A stretch of DNA of 39,947 bases from a virus, in IMG/VR virus record IMGVR_UViG_3300047560_000468, positions 1-39,947 of that record, one strand, 5' to 3'. Positions within the stretch are counted from its first letter, which is position 1, and every line of letters starts with the position of its first letter. Below are positions 1-7,318 of the stretch, piece after piece. The notes beneath the pieces are model-generated. The model saw nothing but the letters and a program-made list of their open reading frames with translations, was not told where the DNA came from and ran no database searches. The translations under genes were made by a program, and so were the position numbers.

Positions 1-156
1 AAATCTTGGTTTGAACCTTGTAAATAACGCAAGTAACCTGTCAGGAGTTTTGTTTAGCACTAATGCCGCACCAGCAACTTCGTACACCTATATCAAGGGC
101 GATGGTCGTTCTAGCGGCTTTATTACGTTGTCAACAAACGACACCGAGCGTATGCG
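1..156. repeat. Terminal direct repeat, copy 1 (matches 38847-39002)
   Basis: Bases 1-127 are identical to 38847-38973. Position 128 differs (T versus C, a silent Leu change), 129-156 match again, and the two copies then diverge. The repeat lies inside tail-fibre coding sequence and is read in the same frame in both copies. An exact 127-nt overlap at a contig end is what a de Bruijn assembler with k=127 leaves at a branch point, so this probably marks a circle closure with two alternative continuations. That origin is inference; the identity is seen directly. Confidence 0.93.
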
Positions 157-1378
157 CCTCGACTCCTCCGGCAACCTCGGCTTGGGGGTTACGCCGAGTG
201 CGTGGTTTAGCGGCGCAAAAGTAATGCAGTTAGGACTTGCAGGGGCTTTCTATGCCAATACTGGCGTTACCCAGTTTCAAGTGCTGAACAATACGCTAAT
301 CAATGCTAGCGGTAATGAAGTTTATTTAAATAACGGCTATGCACAAAAGTACGCGCTAAACAATTCTGGAGAATTTACTTGGTTTAGAGCCGCCTCGGGC
401 ACAGCAGGAAACGCCATCACCTTCACTCAGGCGATGACGCTGGATGCGAGTGGGCGACTGTTGCTTGGAACTACAACTGGCTCTGAGAATTTAATCGTAT
501 CTGCCGCAAACGCCAGACAAAGAATTTCAAGCACAACCACTACAAATGCAGTTGCCACCTTGTATGGAAATTCCAACAACTACTTCTATGTTGGCAGGGA
601 TGACAGCGGTGGTGGATACTTTAATTCAGGCTCTGCGTATGCGGCCTGTCTGTATTCTGAAGGCGCATATCCGATGGTGTTCTTTACCAACGCCACCGAA
701 CGGATGCGTATTGACTCCAGCGGGAATTTGCTGGTGGGGAAAACAAGCACTTCGTTTTCAACTGCTGGTTGTCGTATTCTTCCGGAGGGAAGTGTTAATG
801 CGGTTGCATCAAATCGTGAGGTGATAGCCGTAAATAGACTTAATTCAGATGGAAATCTTGTTGAGTTTTATCAAGACACAACTTTAGAAGGCTCTATCTC
901 AGTATCAGGCACAACTGTTTCATACAACGGCGGTCATTTGGCTCGTTATGCACAGACTACGGCTGCCAAAGACGAATCGTTGGTCAAGGGAACTGTACTG
1001 TCCAACTTGGATGACATGAACACCTACACAGACGCTGAAGGCAACGCTGTCGATAACGAACAGCTTAACAAAGTGAAAGTCTCTGATGTTGAAGGTGATG
1101 TCAATGTTGCTGGCGTGTTTGTTAACTGGTCTTTTGACGAGCAACATAATGTAGACGAAATTAACATGGCAATGACTGGTGACATGATTATCCGCATCGC
1201 TCAAGGAACTACTGTTTCCCGTGGTGATTTGTTGATGTCTGCTGGTGACGGTACTGCCAAGCCACAAGGTGATGACATCGTCAGAGCCAAGACAATCGCC
1301 AAAGTAACTTCAACCCATGTAACTTGCACATACGAAGATGGTTCTTACTGTGTGCCTTGCGTTTTGATGGCTTGCTAA
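2..1378 (+). CDS. Tail fibre, C-terminal part (allele 1), 5' partial
   Basis: The reading frame is open from the first full codon, so this is the distal part of a larger protein; a TTG at position 11 is not a credible start. The N-terminal residues match an internal stretch of the fibre encoded at 37039-39516. Beads follow with DSSGNLGLGVTPSAW and AASGTAGNAITFTQAM motifs, typical of beta-rich phage fibre shafts. The last ~140 residues (from about GGHLARYAQT to VPCVLMAC) form a distinct C-terminal domain unlike the S74-type domain of the other allele; it may be a trimerisation or chaperone tip, which is inferred. Joined to 37039-38846 it gives a 1061-aa fibre in frame. It should bind the host receptor. 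The partner gene follows after 10 nt. Confidence 0.9.
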   Translation, partial: NLGLNLVNNASNLSGVLFSTNAAPATSYTYIKGDGRSSGFITLSTNDTERMRLDSSGNLGLGVTPSAWFSGAKVMQLGLAGAFYANTGVTQFQVLNNTLINASGNEVYLNNGYAQKYALNNSGEFTWFRAASGTAGNAITFTQAMTLDASGRLLLGTTTGSENLIVSAANARQRISSTTTTNAVATLYGNSNNYFYVGRDDSGGGYFNSGSAYAACLYSEGAYPMVFFTNATERMRIDSSGNLLVGKTSTSFSTAGCRILPEGSVNAVASNREVIAVNRLNSDGNLVEFYQDTTLEGSISVSGTTVSYNGGHLARYAQTTAAKDESLVKGTVLSNLDDMNTYTDAEGNAVDNEQLNKVKVSDVEGDVNVAGVFVNWSFDEQHNVDEINMAMTGDMIIRIAQGTTVSRGDLLMSAGDGTAKPQGDDIVRAKTIAKVTSTHVTCTYEDGSYCVPCVLMAC

Positions 1379-1388
1379 AAGGAATACT

Positions 1389-1682
1389 ATGACAATCACA
1401 TGGAAAATCAATAACCTAGAACGCCAAACCTCTGATGGTCTTGTAACAGTAGTGCATTGGGGTGCTTCAGCCGTAGATGGTGACTATTCAGCATCTATTG
1501 TGAACACACAAGCCCTAGAGCGTGGGCAGTCATTTGTAAGCTACGACACCCTGACTGAAGAAACAGTCTTGGGTTGGTTGTGGGAAAAGATTGACAAGGC
1601 TGCTACGGAAGCCGCAGTGACCGCACAGATTGAGGCTCAGAAAAACCCTGTTCAGGCTTCAGGAACTCCTTGGAGCAACTGA
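1389..1682 (+). CDS. Small fibre-associated protein, paralogue of 39519-39818
   Basis: A 97-aa protein encoded directly after the fibre. It is clearly paralogous to the 99-aa product of 39519-39818: both start MTITW, have a variable middle, and share ETVLGW and AQIEAQKNPVQA near the end. A family of this type (I believe DUF7936) is common next to phage tail-fibre genes; no function is established that I can name. Position suggests a fibre chaperone or tip partner matched to the preceding fibre allele, which is inference. The DNA near its 3' end (1602-1665) is almost identical to 39735-39798, so it is also a potential recombination patch. The stop overlaps the next ATG by one base. Confidence 0.85.
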   Translation: MTITWKINNLERQTSDGLVTVVHWGASAVDGDYSASIVNTQALERGQSFVSYDTLTEETVLGWLWEKIDKAATEAAVTAQIEAQKNPVQASGTPWSN

Positions 1683-1906
1683 TGGACGAGGTAAGCCATG
1701 CTCAAATTTATGAGAGGCTAATAGCTGTTGAGAACAAAGTGGATGAAGTGGATAAAAACACTAGACACATTGTTAATGCTTTTGAAGCTTTAGATGGGGC
1801 CTTTACTGTTTTAGAATGGATTGCTAAAGCTGCTAAACCTATCCTCTGGATTGGAGCACTTATCACTGCAATGAGTGCTTTTTGGGGGATGAGAAATAAT
1901 GATTGA
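1682..1906 (+). CDS. Small C-terminal-anchored membrane protein, lysis cassette
   Basis: 74 aa. ATG at 1682 is chosen over an upstream in-frame TTG at 1670 because GGAG lies 6 nt before it and the ATG overlaps the previous stop. The first ~45 residues are soluble and heptad-like (IYERLIAVENKVDEVDKNT). One hydrophobic segment follows (ILWIGALITAMSAFW) near the C-terminus. The arrangement resembles XhlA-type or other accessory holin proteins, and the position at the head of a membrane-protein cluster ending in an endolysin supports a lysis role. It overlaps the next gene by 8 nt. Confidence 0.75.
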   Translation: MDEVSHAQIYERLIAVENKVDEVDKNTRHIVNAFEALDGAFTVLEWIAKAAKPILWIGALITAMSAFWGMRNND

Positions 1907-2390
1907 TCCAGTAAGTGCATTAGCAGCAGTTCAGTCTGCTGTTGCTTTAATTAAGAAAGCATCAGAAACTGTAGATGATGTAGCCTCTTTAGGGCCACTG
2001 ATTGGAAAGTATTTTGATGCTAAATCCACTGCCACTAAAGCTGCAAAAGAAGCTAAGAAGGCTGGTGGTTCTAACATGGGCAAAGCTATAGAGATTGAAC
2101 TTGCTCTAAAGCAACAAGCTGACTTTGAGAAAGAGCTTCAAGGATTGTTCTTTGCCACTAATAACATGGATGTTTGGCAGAATATTATGAAGCGAGTAGC
2201 TGAGATGAATGCTGCTGATGCTGAACAGGCTAAGAAAGATGCAATTTCAGAGGCAATAAGAAAAAGAAAAGAACAAGAACTTAATGAGATTTTTATTGTT
2301 GTTGGTGTAGTTCTTGTATCCTTGATCTTTTTAGGGTGGGCTGGGTATGAAGCTTTGACATTCTGTCAGAGTGCGAGGTGTGGTAGATGA
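1899..2390 (+). CDS. Putative membrane protein with helical domain, lysis region
   Basis: 163 aa. It begins with an Ala-rich amphipathic helix (DPVSALAAVQSAVALIKKAS) and continues as a Lys/Glu/Ala-rich coiled-coil-like region. A single membrane span lies at about residues 131-152 (IFIVVGVVLVSLIFLGW), followed by a short tail with two cysteines. I do not recognise a named family. Its place between a small TM protein and the holin/endolysin pair makes a lysis accessory or spanin-like role possible, but no signal peptide or lipobox is visible. The stop overlaps the next small gene as ATGA. Confidence 0.75.
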   Translation: MIDPVSALAAVQSAVALIKKASETVDDVASLGPLIGKYFDAKSTATKAAKEAKKAGGSNMGKAIEIELALKQQADFEKELQGLFFATNNMDVWQNIMKRVAEMNAADAEQAKKDAISEAIRKRKEQELNEIFIVVGVVLVSLIFLGWAGYEALTFCQSARCGR

Positions 2391-2554
2391 GATTTAAAGA
2401 CTTTGTAACAAATGAAATGATACAAGGTTTTAAACAATGGATTAAACTTGCTTGTTATGGACTTGCTTTGATTTGGTTGCTTGATCTTCTTCCAAAGCTT
2501 CCAGATGAATTTGCTAAACCCATAGCAGATAAACTTGTAGACTTGGTAAAATAA
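2387..2554 (+). CDS. 55-aa single-span membrane protein, lysis cassette
   Basis: A short gene tightly packed between its neighbours: ATG at 2387 overlaps the upstream stop as ATGA, and the stop ends one base before the next ATG. The protein has a charged start (MRFKDFVTNEM) and one hydrophobic stretch (LACYGLALIWLLDLL, about residues 20-34), then an amphipathic C-terminus. Size and topology fit a pinholin, antiholin or other small lysis protein. No family is recognised. Translational coupling and the absence of spare DNA argue that it is real. Confidence 0.65.
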   Translation: MRFKDFVTNEMIQGFKQWIKLACYGLALIWLLDLLPKLPDEFAKPIADKLVDLVK

Positions 2555-2555
2555 T

Positions 2556-3059
2556 ATGTTAACTCTTCTTTCTTCTCTTCTTTCATTTTTAGCTGGTGGT
2601 CTTCCTAAAGTTCTTGACATGATTCAAGACAAAGGAGATAAAAAGCATGAGCTAGCTTTAGCTCAAATGCAGGTAGAGCGTGAGCTTGCTCTTAAGAAAG
2701 CTGGATTTGAAATTCAAGAACGTATAGAACACATTCAAACTGAACAACTTCAGATTACAGCTAATGTTGATATGGCTGGTATTGCCTTACAAGAAAGACA
2801 GGCTTTATATAACCACGATATTGAGATTGGTAAAGGGGCTTCTCAATGGGTAATTGATGCTAGGGCTTTTACTCGTAGTGCCATTACCTATGGTATGTAT
2901 GTTATGTTTATGTTTGTAGAAGTGTTTGGCTTCTTATACGCATGGAAAACTGGTGTAGATTTTACTGTTGCTCTTGATTTGCTGTGGGATGATGACACTC
3001 AACTTATCTGGTCTTCAATTGTAAGCTTCTGGTTTGGTACTCAAGCCTTTAAGAAATGA
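2556..3059 (+). CDS. Putative holin
   Basis: 167 aa. The hydrophobic N-terminus (LTLLSSLLSFLAGGLP) is followed by a long charged helix (residues ~25-90, ELALAQMQVERELALKKAG), then two hydrophobic segments (AITYGMYVMFMFVEVFGFLY and IWSSIVSFWFGTQAF). This order matches the three-TM holin-like proteins of phages and gene-transfer agents. It probably makes the membrane lesion that lets the downstream endolysin reach the wall. Its stop overlaps the endolysin start (ATGA), the usual holin-endolysin coupling. Confidence 0.75.
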   Translation: MLTLLSSLLSFLAGGLPKVLDMIQDKGDKKHELALAQMQVERELALKKAGFEIQERIEHIQTEQLQITANVDMAGIALQERQALYNHDIEIGKGASQWVIDARAFTRSAITYGMYVMFMFVEVFGFLYAWKTGVDFTVALDLLWDDDTQLIWSSIVSFWFGTQAFKK

Positions 3060-3535
3060 TTAGCGAGAAGGCTTTAAACACAATTAAACACCATGAGGGT
3101 GTACGAGTAAAGGCTTATAGGTGTCCTGCTCGTTTATGGACTATTGGTGTTGGTCATGTAATTGATCAGAACCATATTAAAGTTCCTTTTGAACAACGGC
3201 TATCTCTGTCAATTCCTGAAGGTTGGGACAGAACACTTAGCATGGAGGAAGTAGATGAGATTCTCAGGAAAGACCTTGAAGGATTTGTTAGAGGCACTAT
3301 ACGGATGTGCCATAACACTGCTAACAATCAAGGCCACTTGGACTGCCTTGTTTCTTTTGCCTTCAATGTAGGACTAGGAAATCTTCAAAGAAGTACAGTG
3401 AGGCAAAAATACAACAGGGGAGATGTACAAGGTGCTGCGGATGCCCTGATGGACTGGACTAAAGCTGGAGGGAAGATTCTTCCTGGTTTAGTGAAGAGAA
3501 GACAAGACGAACGTAACCTTATGTTAGGAGTATGA
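3056..3535 (+). CDS. Endolysin, T4-lysozyme family (GH24)
   Basis: 159 aa, the usual length for the family. The catalytic triad pattern is seen as E14-8aa-C23-5aa-T29 (HHEGVRVKAYR, then C, then PARLWT), with Cys in the place where T4 lysozyme has Asp; this E-C-T variant is known among phage lysozymes. Further family motifs are TIGVGH and LVSFAFNVGLGN. It should cleave the MurNAc-GlcNAc bond of peptidoglycan at the end of infection. No signal peptide or SAR segment is visible, so export probably depends on the upstream holin. Confidence 0.93.
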   Translation: MISEKALNTIKHHEGVRVKAYRCPARLWTIGVGHVIDQNHIKVPFEQRLSLSIPEGWDRTLSMEEVDEILRKDLEGFVRGTIRMCHNTANNQGHLDCLVSFAFNVGLGNLQRSTVRQKYNRGDVQGAADALMDWTKAGGKILPGLVKRRQDERNLMLGV

Positions 3536-3536
3536 A

Positions 3537-3707
3537 ATGAAAAAGAGTATGGCTAAAGTGGGTAAAGTGATGCACGAATACAAGACTGGTACGCTGCATA
3601 GTGGCAAAGGAGGCCCTGTAGTCAAGAATTCTAAGCAAGCCATTGCCATTGCCATGTCTGAAGTTGGAATGGCTAAAAAGCCCTCTAAGGCAAAAAAGAA
3701 GAAGTAA
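3537..3707 (+). CDS. Small basic protein, DUF6496-like
   Basis: 56 aa, too short for most gene callers. ATG at 3537 follows TTAGGAG, and the previous gene ends two bases earlier. The sequence contains VMHEYKTGTLHSGKGG and KQAIAIAMSEVG, the pattern I know from DUF6496 proteins found in phages and bacteria, and ends in a Lys-rich tail (KPSKAKKKK). The function of the family is unknown; the charge suggests nucleic-acid binding or packaging with DNA, which is inference. Confidence 0.75.
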   Translation: MKKSMAKVGKVMHEYKTGTLHSGKGGPVVKNSKQAIAIAMSEVGMAKKPSKAKKKK

Positions 3708-3775
3708 GCACCCTACCCCTTAACCTGCTGAGAAGTCGGCTAAAAAGGGGGTTTAAAGCTGTTTAAAGGGCATAT

Positions 3776-4054
3776 ATGAAAGATAGTAGACTAGAAAGAG
3801 CTGGTGTAGCTGGATATAACCAACCTAAACGCACACCGAACCATCCAACCAAAAGCCATGTTGTTGTAGCTAAGTCTGGAGATCAAGTTAAAACTATTAG
3901 ATTTGGACAACAGGGTGTGGTGGGTAGTCCTAAGAAAGCTGGGGAGAGTGAAGCTTACAGGAACAGACGAGAAAGTTTTAAAGCTCGTCATGCTAAGAAC
4001 ATTGCCAAAGGTAAGATGAGTGCTGCTTATTGGGCTGACAAGGTTAAATGGTAA
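3776..4054 (+). CDS. Conserved basic phage protein
   Basis: 92 aa, strongly basic, with a conserved-looking C-terminus (ESFKARHAKNIAKG then KMSAAYWADKVKW) that I associate with small proteins of aquatic podoviruses and cyanophages. No function is known to me; DNA or RNA binding is plausible from composition. It starts 68 nt after the previous gene and may belong to the same transcript. Its stop codon (TAA) lies inside one of the dispersed 18-bp palindromes (4050-4067). Confidence 0.8.
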   Translation: MKDSRLERAGVAGYNQPKRTPNHPTKSHVVVAKSGDQVKTIRFGQQGVVGSPKKAGESEAYRNRRESFKARHAKNIAKGKMSAAYWADKVKW

Positions 4055-4067
4055 CTTATAAGTTAAT
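4050..4067. repeat. Dispersed 18-bp palindrome, site 1 (GGTAACT-N4-AGTTAAT)
   Basis: GGTAACT, then TATA, then AGTTAAT. The inner 14 nt (4052-4065) are a perfect palindrome. The stop codon of the gene ending at 4054 is inside it. A weaker relative (AGTAACC-TATA-AGTATTG) lies at 4082-4099 and runs into the -35 box of the promoter at 4097. Confidence 0.7.
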
Positions 4068-4096
4068 ATAAAAAGTAATAAAGTAACCTATAAGTA

Positions 4097-4136
4097 TTGA
4101 CTTTTATTATATTATATGCTATAATACTTATAAGTA
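4097..4136 (+). promoter_or_regulatory. Sigma70 promoter with start-site palindrome
   Basis: TTGACT (4097-4102), a 17-nt spacer, then TATAAT (4120-4125) preceded by TGC, so also an extended -10. The palindrome TACTTATAAGTA (4125-4136) begins in the -10 and covers the expected start site, where an operator would block initiation. It should drive the tail/ejection operon from 4150. The same arrangement is seen at 25350-25391 on the other strand. Confidence 0.85.
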
Positions 4137-4149
4137 GAAGGAATAAGAG

Positions 4150-4797
4150 ATGACTTATTTACAAATAGTTAACAAAGTACTAAGAAGACTTAGAGAAAGA
4201 GAAGTTACTTCTGTCTCTCAAAGTACTTATAGTAAACTTATTGGTGACTTTGTTAATGATGCTAAAAAAGAAGTTGAAGATGCTTGGCAATGGAGCGTAT
4301 TAAGAACTACGCTTACTTTAACCACTTCTAATGGTGTGTTTAACTATGAGCTTAATGGAAGTCAGAACAACTTTAATGTTATAGATGTTGTTAATGACAC
4401 CAGCAATAAGTTCATGCAATATAAAACATCTGTGTGGTTTGACAATCAGTTCTTAAACATGAACCCTGCAAGTGGTTCTCCTTTGTACTACAACTTTAAT
4501 GGTGTATCTACTGATGGAGATACTCAAGTTGATCTCTATCCTATTCCAGATGGCATCTATCAACTCCGATTTAATTCTGTTGTTAGACCTTTAGAGCTTA
4601 CTAATGACACGGATAAAATTGTTGTTCCCAATCAACCTGTCTTTTTGTTAGCTGTTGCTAAGGCAATTGAAGAGCGTGGAGAAGATGGTGGAACCTCTAG
4701 CATGAATGCTTATGCTGCTGGTCGTAGTGCCCTTGCTGATGAAATTGCTTACGATATGGCTCGTCATCCTGAAGACTCTATTTGGCAAACAGTATGA
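4150..4797 (+). CDS. Tail tubular protein A-like (head-tail adaptor)
   Basis: 215 aa, close to T7 gp11 (196 aa). The N-terminus MTYLQIVNKVLRRLRE followed by a GDFVNDAKKEVEDAW helix is typical of podovirus tail-tube A / adaptor proteins. It would sit below the portal and connect head to tail nozzle. Its stop overlaps the ATG of the tail tubular B homologue (ATGA), the usual order. It is the first gene after the promoter at 4097-4125. Confidence 0.85.
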   Translation: MTYLQIVNKVLRRLREREVTSVSQSTYSKLIGDFVNDAKKEVEDAWQWSVLRTTLTLTTSNGVFNYELNGSQNNFNVIDVVNDTSNKFMQYKTSVWFDNQFLNMNPASGSPLYYNFNGVSTDGDTQVDLYPIPDGIYQLRFNSVVRPLELTNDTDKIVVPNQPVFLLAVAKAIEERGEDGGTSSMNAYAAGRSALADEIAYDMARHPEDSIWQTV

Positions 4798-6386
4798 AAG
4801 AATTACAAAGCGCATCTGTAGCAGCTCCTGGTTTCTTTGGGCTTAACACCCAAGAGAGTGGAGCTTTGCTGTCTGATGGATTTGCTTTGAGAGCTTCCAA
4901 CTGTGTCATTGACAAGTATGGAAGACTTGGTGCTCGTAAGGGATGGACTATGCGTACTACCTCTGGAAGCACTGCTCTTTCTGGAAATCCTATCAGAAGT
5001 ATTTTTGAATATTTAAACTCTGATGGTAGTCTTGACTACATCAGTGCTGGCAATAATAAAATCTTTAGAAACGGCATTGGTAGTTCTTTAGTGGATATGA
5101 CTCCTACAATGACTATCACTGCAAGTAATTGGCAGATGGCTTCATTAGCCAATCATTGCTTAATGGTTCAACAAGGACATGAACCTGTATTATTTACTCG
5201 TGAGACTGGTTCTCCTGTTTGTGCAAAACTTGTTAGTCACACTGGACATGGTGGATTTACTTCTCCTATTTTTGGTACGGGTGTAACTAATGGTCCTAAT
5301 TGTGTATTAGCAGCTTATGGGCGTTTTTGGGTAGCTCGTAGTGATAACAATAAAACTACTCTATATTGGAGTACTGATATTGCTGATGCAAGCTTTCCCA
5401 CTTTTGACACTGGAGCTGCAAGCACTGCGGGAAGCATGAACCTTAATGCTAAGCTTCCTAATAACTCAGATGAAATTACTGGCCTTGCTGCACACAATGG
5501 ATACATTATTGTATTTTTAAGAAATAACATCATTGTCCTCCGAGGTAATGATGACAACTTCAGCAATCCAACTACAATGTATGTTGATGATGTGATTCCT
5601 GGAGTTGGTTGTGTTGCTAGAGATAGCATTCAAAAAGTAGGTAATGATATTCTTTTCTTAACACAATCTGGTGTTAGAAGTCTTGGGCGTACAGTTCAGG
5701 AAAAGAGTATGCCAATGACTGACATCTCTAAGAATGTTAGAGATGACTTATATGCTTACTTTGCTAATTCTAATGTTAATGAAATTCGTAGTTGTTTCTC
5801 TCAAAAGAATGCGTTTTATTTGTTAAGCTTTCCTAGCACAAACACTAATGTAGTTTATTGTTTTGATATGAGAGCTCCTTTAGAAAATGGAGCAGCTAGA
5901 GTTACTTCTTGGGATAGTTATCAAGCTTATGCCTTCTCTTCCAATAGAGATGGTTCTATTTATATTGGAAAGCCAAATGGAATTGCTGAATATTATGGAT
6001 ATACAGACAATGGCTCAAGCTATCCTTTTATCTATTACACTACATACTTTGATTTTCAACAACCAACAACTAACAAAATTGTTAAGAAAGTTGGAATTGT
6101 AATGATTGGTGGAGGTGGACAGCAGATTGTCTTGAAGCTTGGCTTTGATTATCAAGATAGTTATGATAGCTTTCCAGCAAGTTTAAGTACTAGAACTCCA
6201 GCAGAATATAATATTGCTGAGTATAACATTGGAGAATATTCTTCTGGTGTCTTTGTTGATACGCTTAACACTCCTCTTGGTGGACAAGGTAAAGTAGTGC
6301 AGATGGGTTTTGAAGCTACAGTGAGTGGTGCTCCATTGAGCATTCAAAAGATGGATATATTTACTAAACTGGGACGGAGTTACTAA
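4794..6386 (+). CDS. Tail tubular protein B-like (tail nozzle)
   Basis: 530 aa from ATG 4794 (MKELQSASVAAPGFFGLNTQ). The TTG 12 nt upstream is ignored because ATG 4794 overlaps the upstream stop as ATGA. The N-terminal phrase APGFFGLNTQESG, with a strand-rich body of repeated aromatic/glycine beta segments (YGRFWVARSDNNKTTLYWS), matches nozzle proteins of T7-like podoviruses. It is shorter than T7 gp12 (794 aa) but within the range of this group. It forms the distal tail tube through which DNA exits. The stop abuts the next ATG (TAATG). Confidence 0.85.
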   Translation: MKELQSASVAAPGFFGLNTQESGALLSDGFALRASNCVIDKYGRLGARKGWTMRTTSGSTALSGNPIRSIFEYLNSDGSLDYISAGNNKIFRNGIGSSLVDMTPTMTITASNWQMASLANHCLMVQQGHEPVLFTRETGSPVCAKLVSHTGHGGFTSPIFGTGVTNGPNCVLAAYGRFWVARSDNNKTTLYWSTDIADASFPTFDTGAASTAGSMNLNAKLPNNSDEITGLAAHNGYIIVFLRNNIIVLRGNDDNFSNPTTMYVDDVIPGVGCVARDSIQKVGNDILFLTQSGVRSLGRTVQEKSMPMTDISKNVRDDLYAYFANSNVNEIRSCFSQKNAFYLLSFPSTNTNVVYCFDMRAPLENGAARVTSWDSYQAYAFSSNRDGSIYIGKPNGIAEYYGYTDNGSSYPFIYYTTYFDFQQPTTNKIVKKVGIVMIGGGGQQIVLKLGFDYQDSYDSFPASLSTRTPAEYNIAEYNIGEYSSGVFVDTLNTPLGGQGKVVQMGFEATVSGAPLSIQKMDIFTKLGRSY

Positions 6387-7003
6387 TGAGTGACTATTCT
6401 AAATTAACAAATTTTGCTGTTAAAGATGGCTATACTTCTGGCACTCCTGCTAAAGTAATTAAAGGCACTGAACTTGATGATGAGTTTAATGCTATTGCAA
6501 CTGCTGTAGCTACTAAATATGATAGTGGAGATAGCACTGAATTAAGAAGTCTCGTGGGTGCTTTGTTGTATCCAGTCGGTTCTATTTATATCAATGCTAC
6601 TAATAGTGCAAATCCTTCTTCTTTGTTAGGATTTGGTACTTGGACTGCTTTTGGTGCTGGTAGAGTTCCTGTTGGTTTTGATGCTACTGATTCTTTATTT
6701 GATTCTGCTGAAGAAACAGGTGGTTCAAAAGACGCAACAGTTGTGTCACACTCACATACTGCTACTTCTACTTCTTCTGTAACTGACCCAGGCCACAATC
6801 ATACATACTATTTAAAAACGGGAACTGGTAGTTATCAGTCTGCTGCTGGAAATGAAAATAATGGAGTGAATGCCAATACTTCTACAGCAACTACTGGTAT
6901 TTCTGTATCAACATCGACTACAATTTCATCTGCTGGTTCTTCTGGAACTAATGCAAACCTTCAGCCGTACATTACTGTGTATATGTGGAAGCGCACTGCA
7001 TGA
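6386..7003 (+). CDS. Tail collar / short-fibre tip-like protein
   Basis: 205 aa. The N-terminal ~70 residues look like a virion-attachment domain. YPVGSIYINATNSANPS and LLGFGTWTAFGAGRVPVG then give the signature of phage tail-collar domains. A histidine pair cluster follows (SHSHT ... GHNHT), as in metal-binding trimeric fibre knobs such as T4 gp12, and the protein ends NLQPYITVYMWKRTA, a classic collar-domain end. A minor tail spike or baseplate-like fibre is likely, giving this phage a second potential host-contact protein. It overlaps the next gene by 4 nt. Confidence 0.8.
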   Translation: MSDYSKLTNFAVKDGYTSGTPAKVIKGTELDDEFNAIATAVATKYDSGDSTELRSLVGALLYPVGSIYINATNSANPSSLLGFGTWTAFGAGRVPVGFDATDSLFDSAEETGGSKDATVVSHSHTATSTSSVTDPGHNHTYYLKTGTGSYQSAAGNENNGVNANTSTATTGISVSTSTTISSAGSSGTNANLQPYITVYMWKRTA

Positions 7004-7317
7004 TAGATTCTGTAGAAAATATTCAACATCATTTCTCTAGTGGCGTTTATGCTAAGCAAGCCACTATTCCTAAAGGTTCTTTTGTTATTCAACATAGACA
7101 TAAACATGACCATATGAGCATTCTTGCTTCTGGTAAAGTAGTTGTATATGTTGATGAAGATGCTAAAGAGTATACAGCCCCTACTTGTATTACTATTGAA
7201 GCAGGAAAGAACCATGGAGTTGAGGCTTTAGAAGATAGTGTTTGGTTTTGTATTCATGCAACTGATGAAACAGATTGTAATAAAGTAGATCAAGTAGTGA
7301 TCAAAAAAGGAGTGTAA
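7000..7317 (+). CDS. Cupin-fold protein
   Basis: 105 aa from ATG 7000 (ATGA overlap with the upstream stop); an upstream GTG at 6985 is unlikely. The pattern QHRHKHDHMSILASGKVVVY followed by CITIEAGKNHGVEALEDS is that of a single cupin barrel: a His-rich metal-binding motif 1, then a motif 2 with G-x-N-H-G. Cupins of this size occur in tail regions of several phages without known function. It might be a metal-binding virion component or a small enzyme acting on host envelope sugars; neither is shown. Confidence 0.75.
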   Translation: MIDSVENIQHHFSSGVYAKQATIPKGSFVIQHRHKHDHMSILASGKVVVYVDEDAKEYTAPTCITIEAGKNHGVEALEDSVWFCIHATDETDCNKVDQVVIKKGV

Positions 7318-7318
7318 T

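Noticed and set aside
3708-3775. Possible terminator (ACCCCTT ... AAGGGGGT)
   Set aside because: The stem is only 6-7 bp with a loop of over 20 nt and no clear U-run, so not supported.
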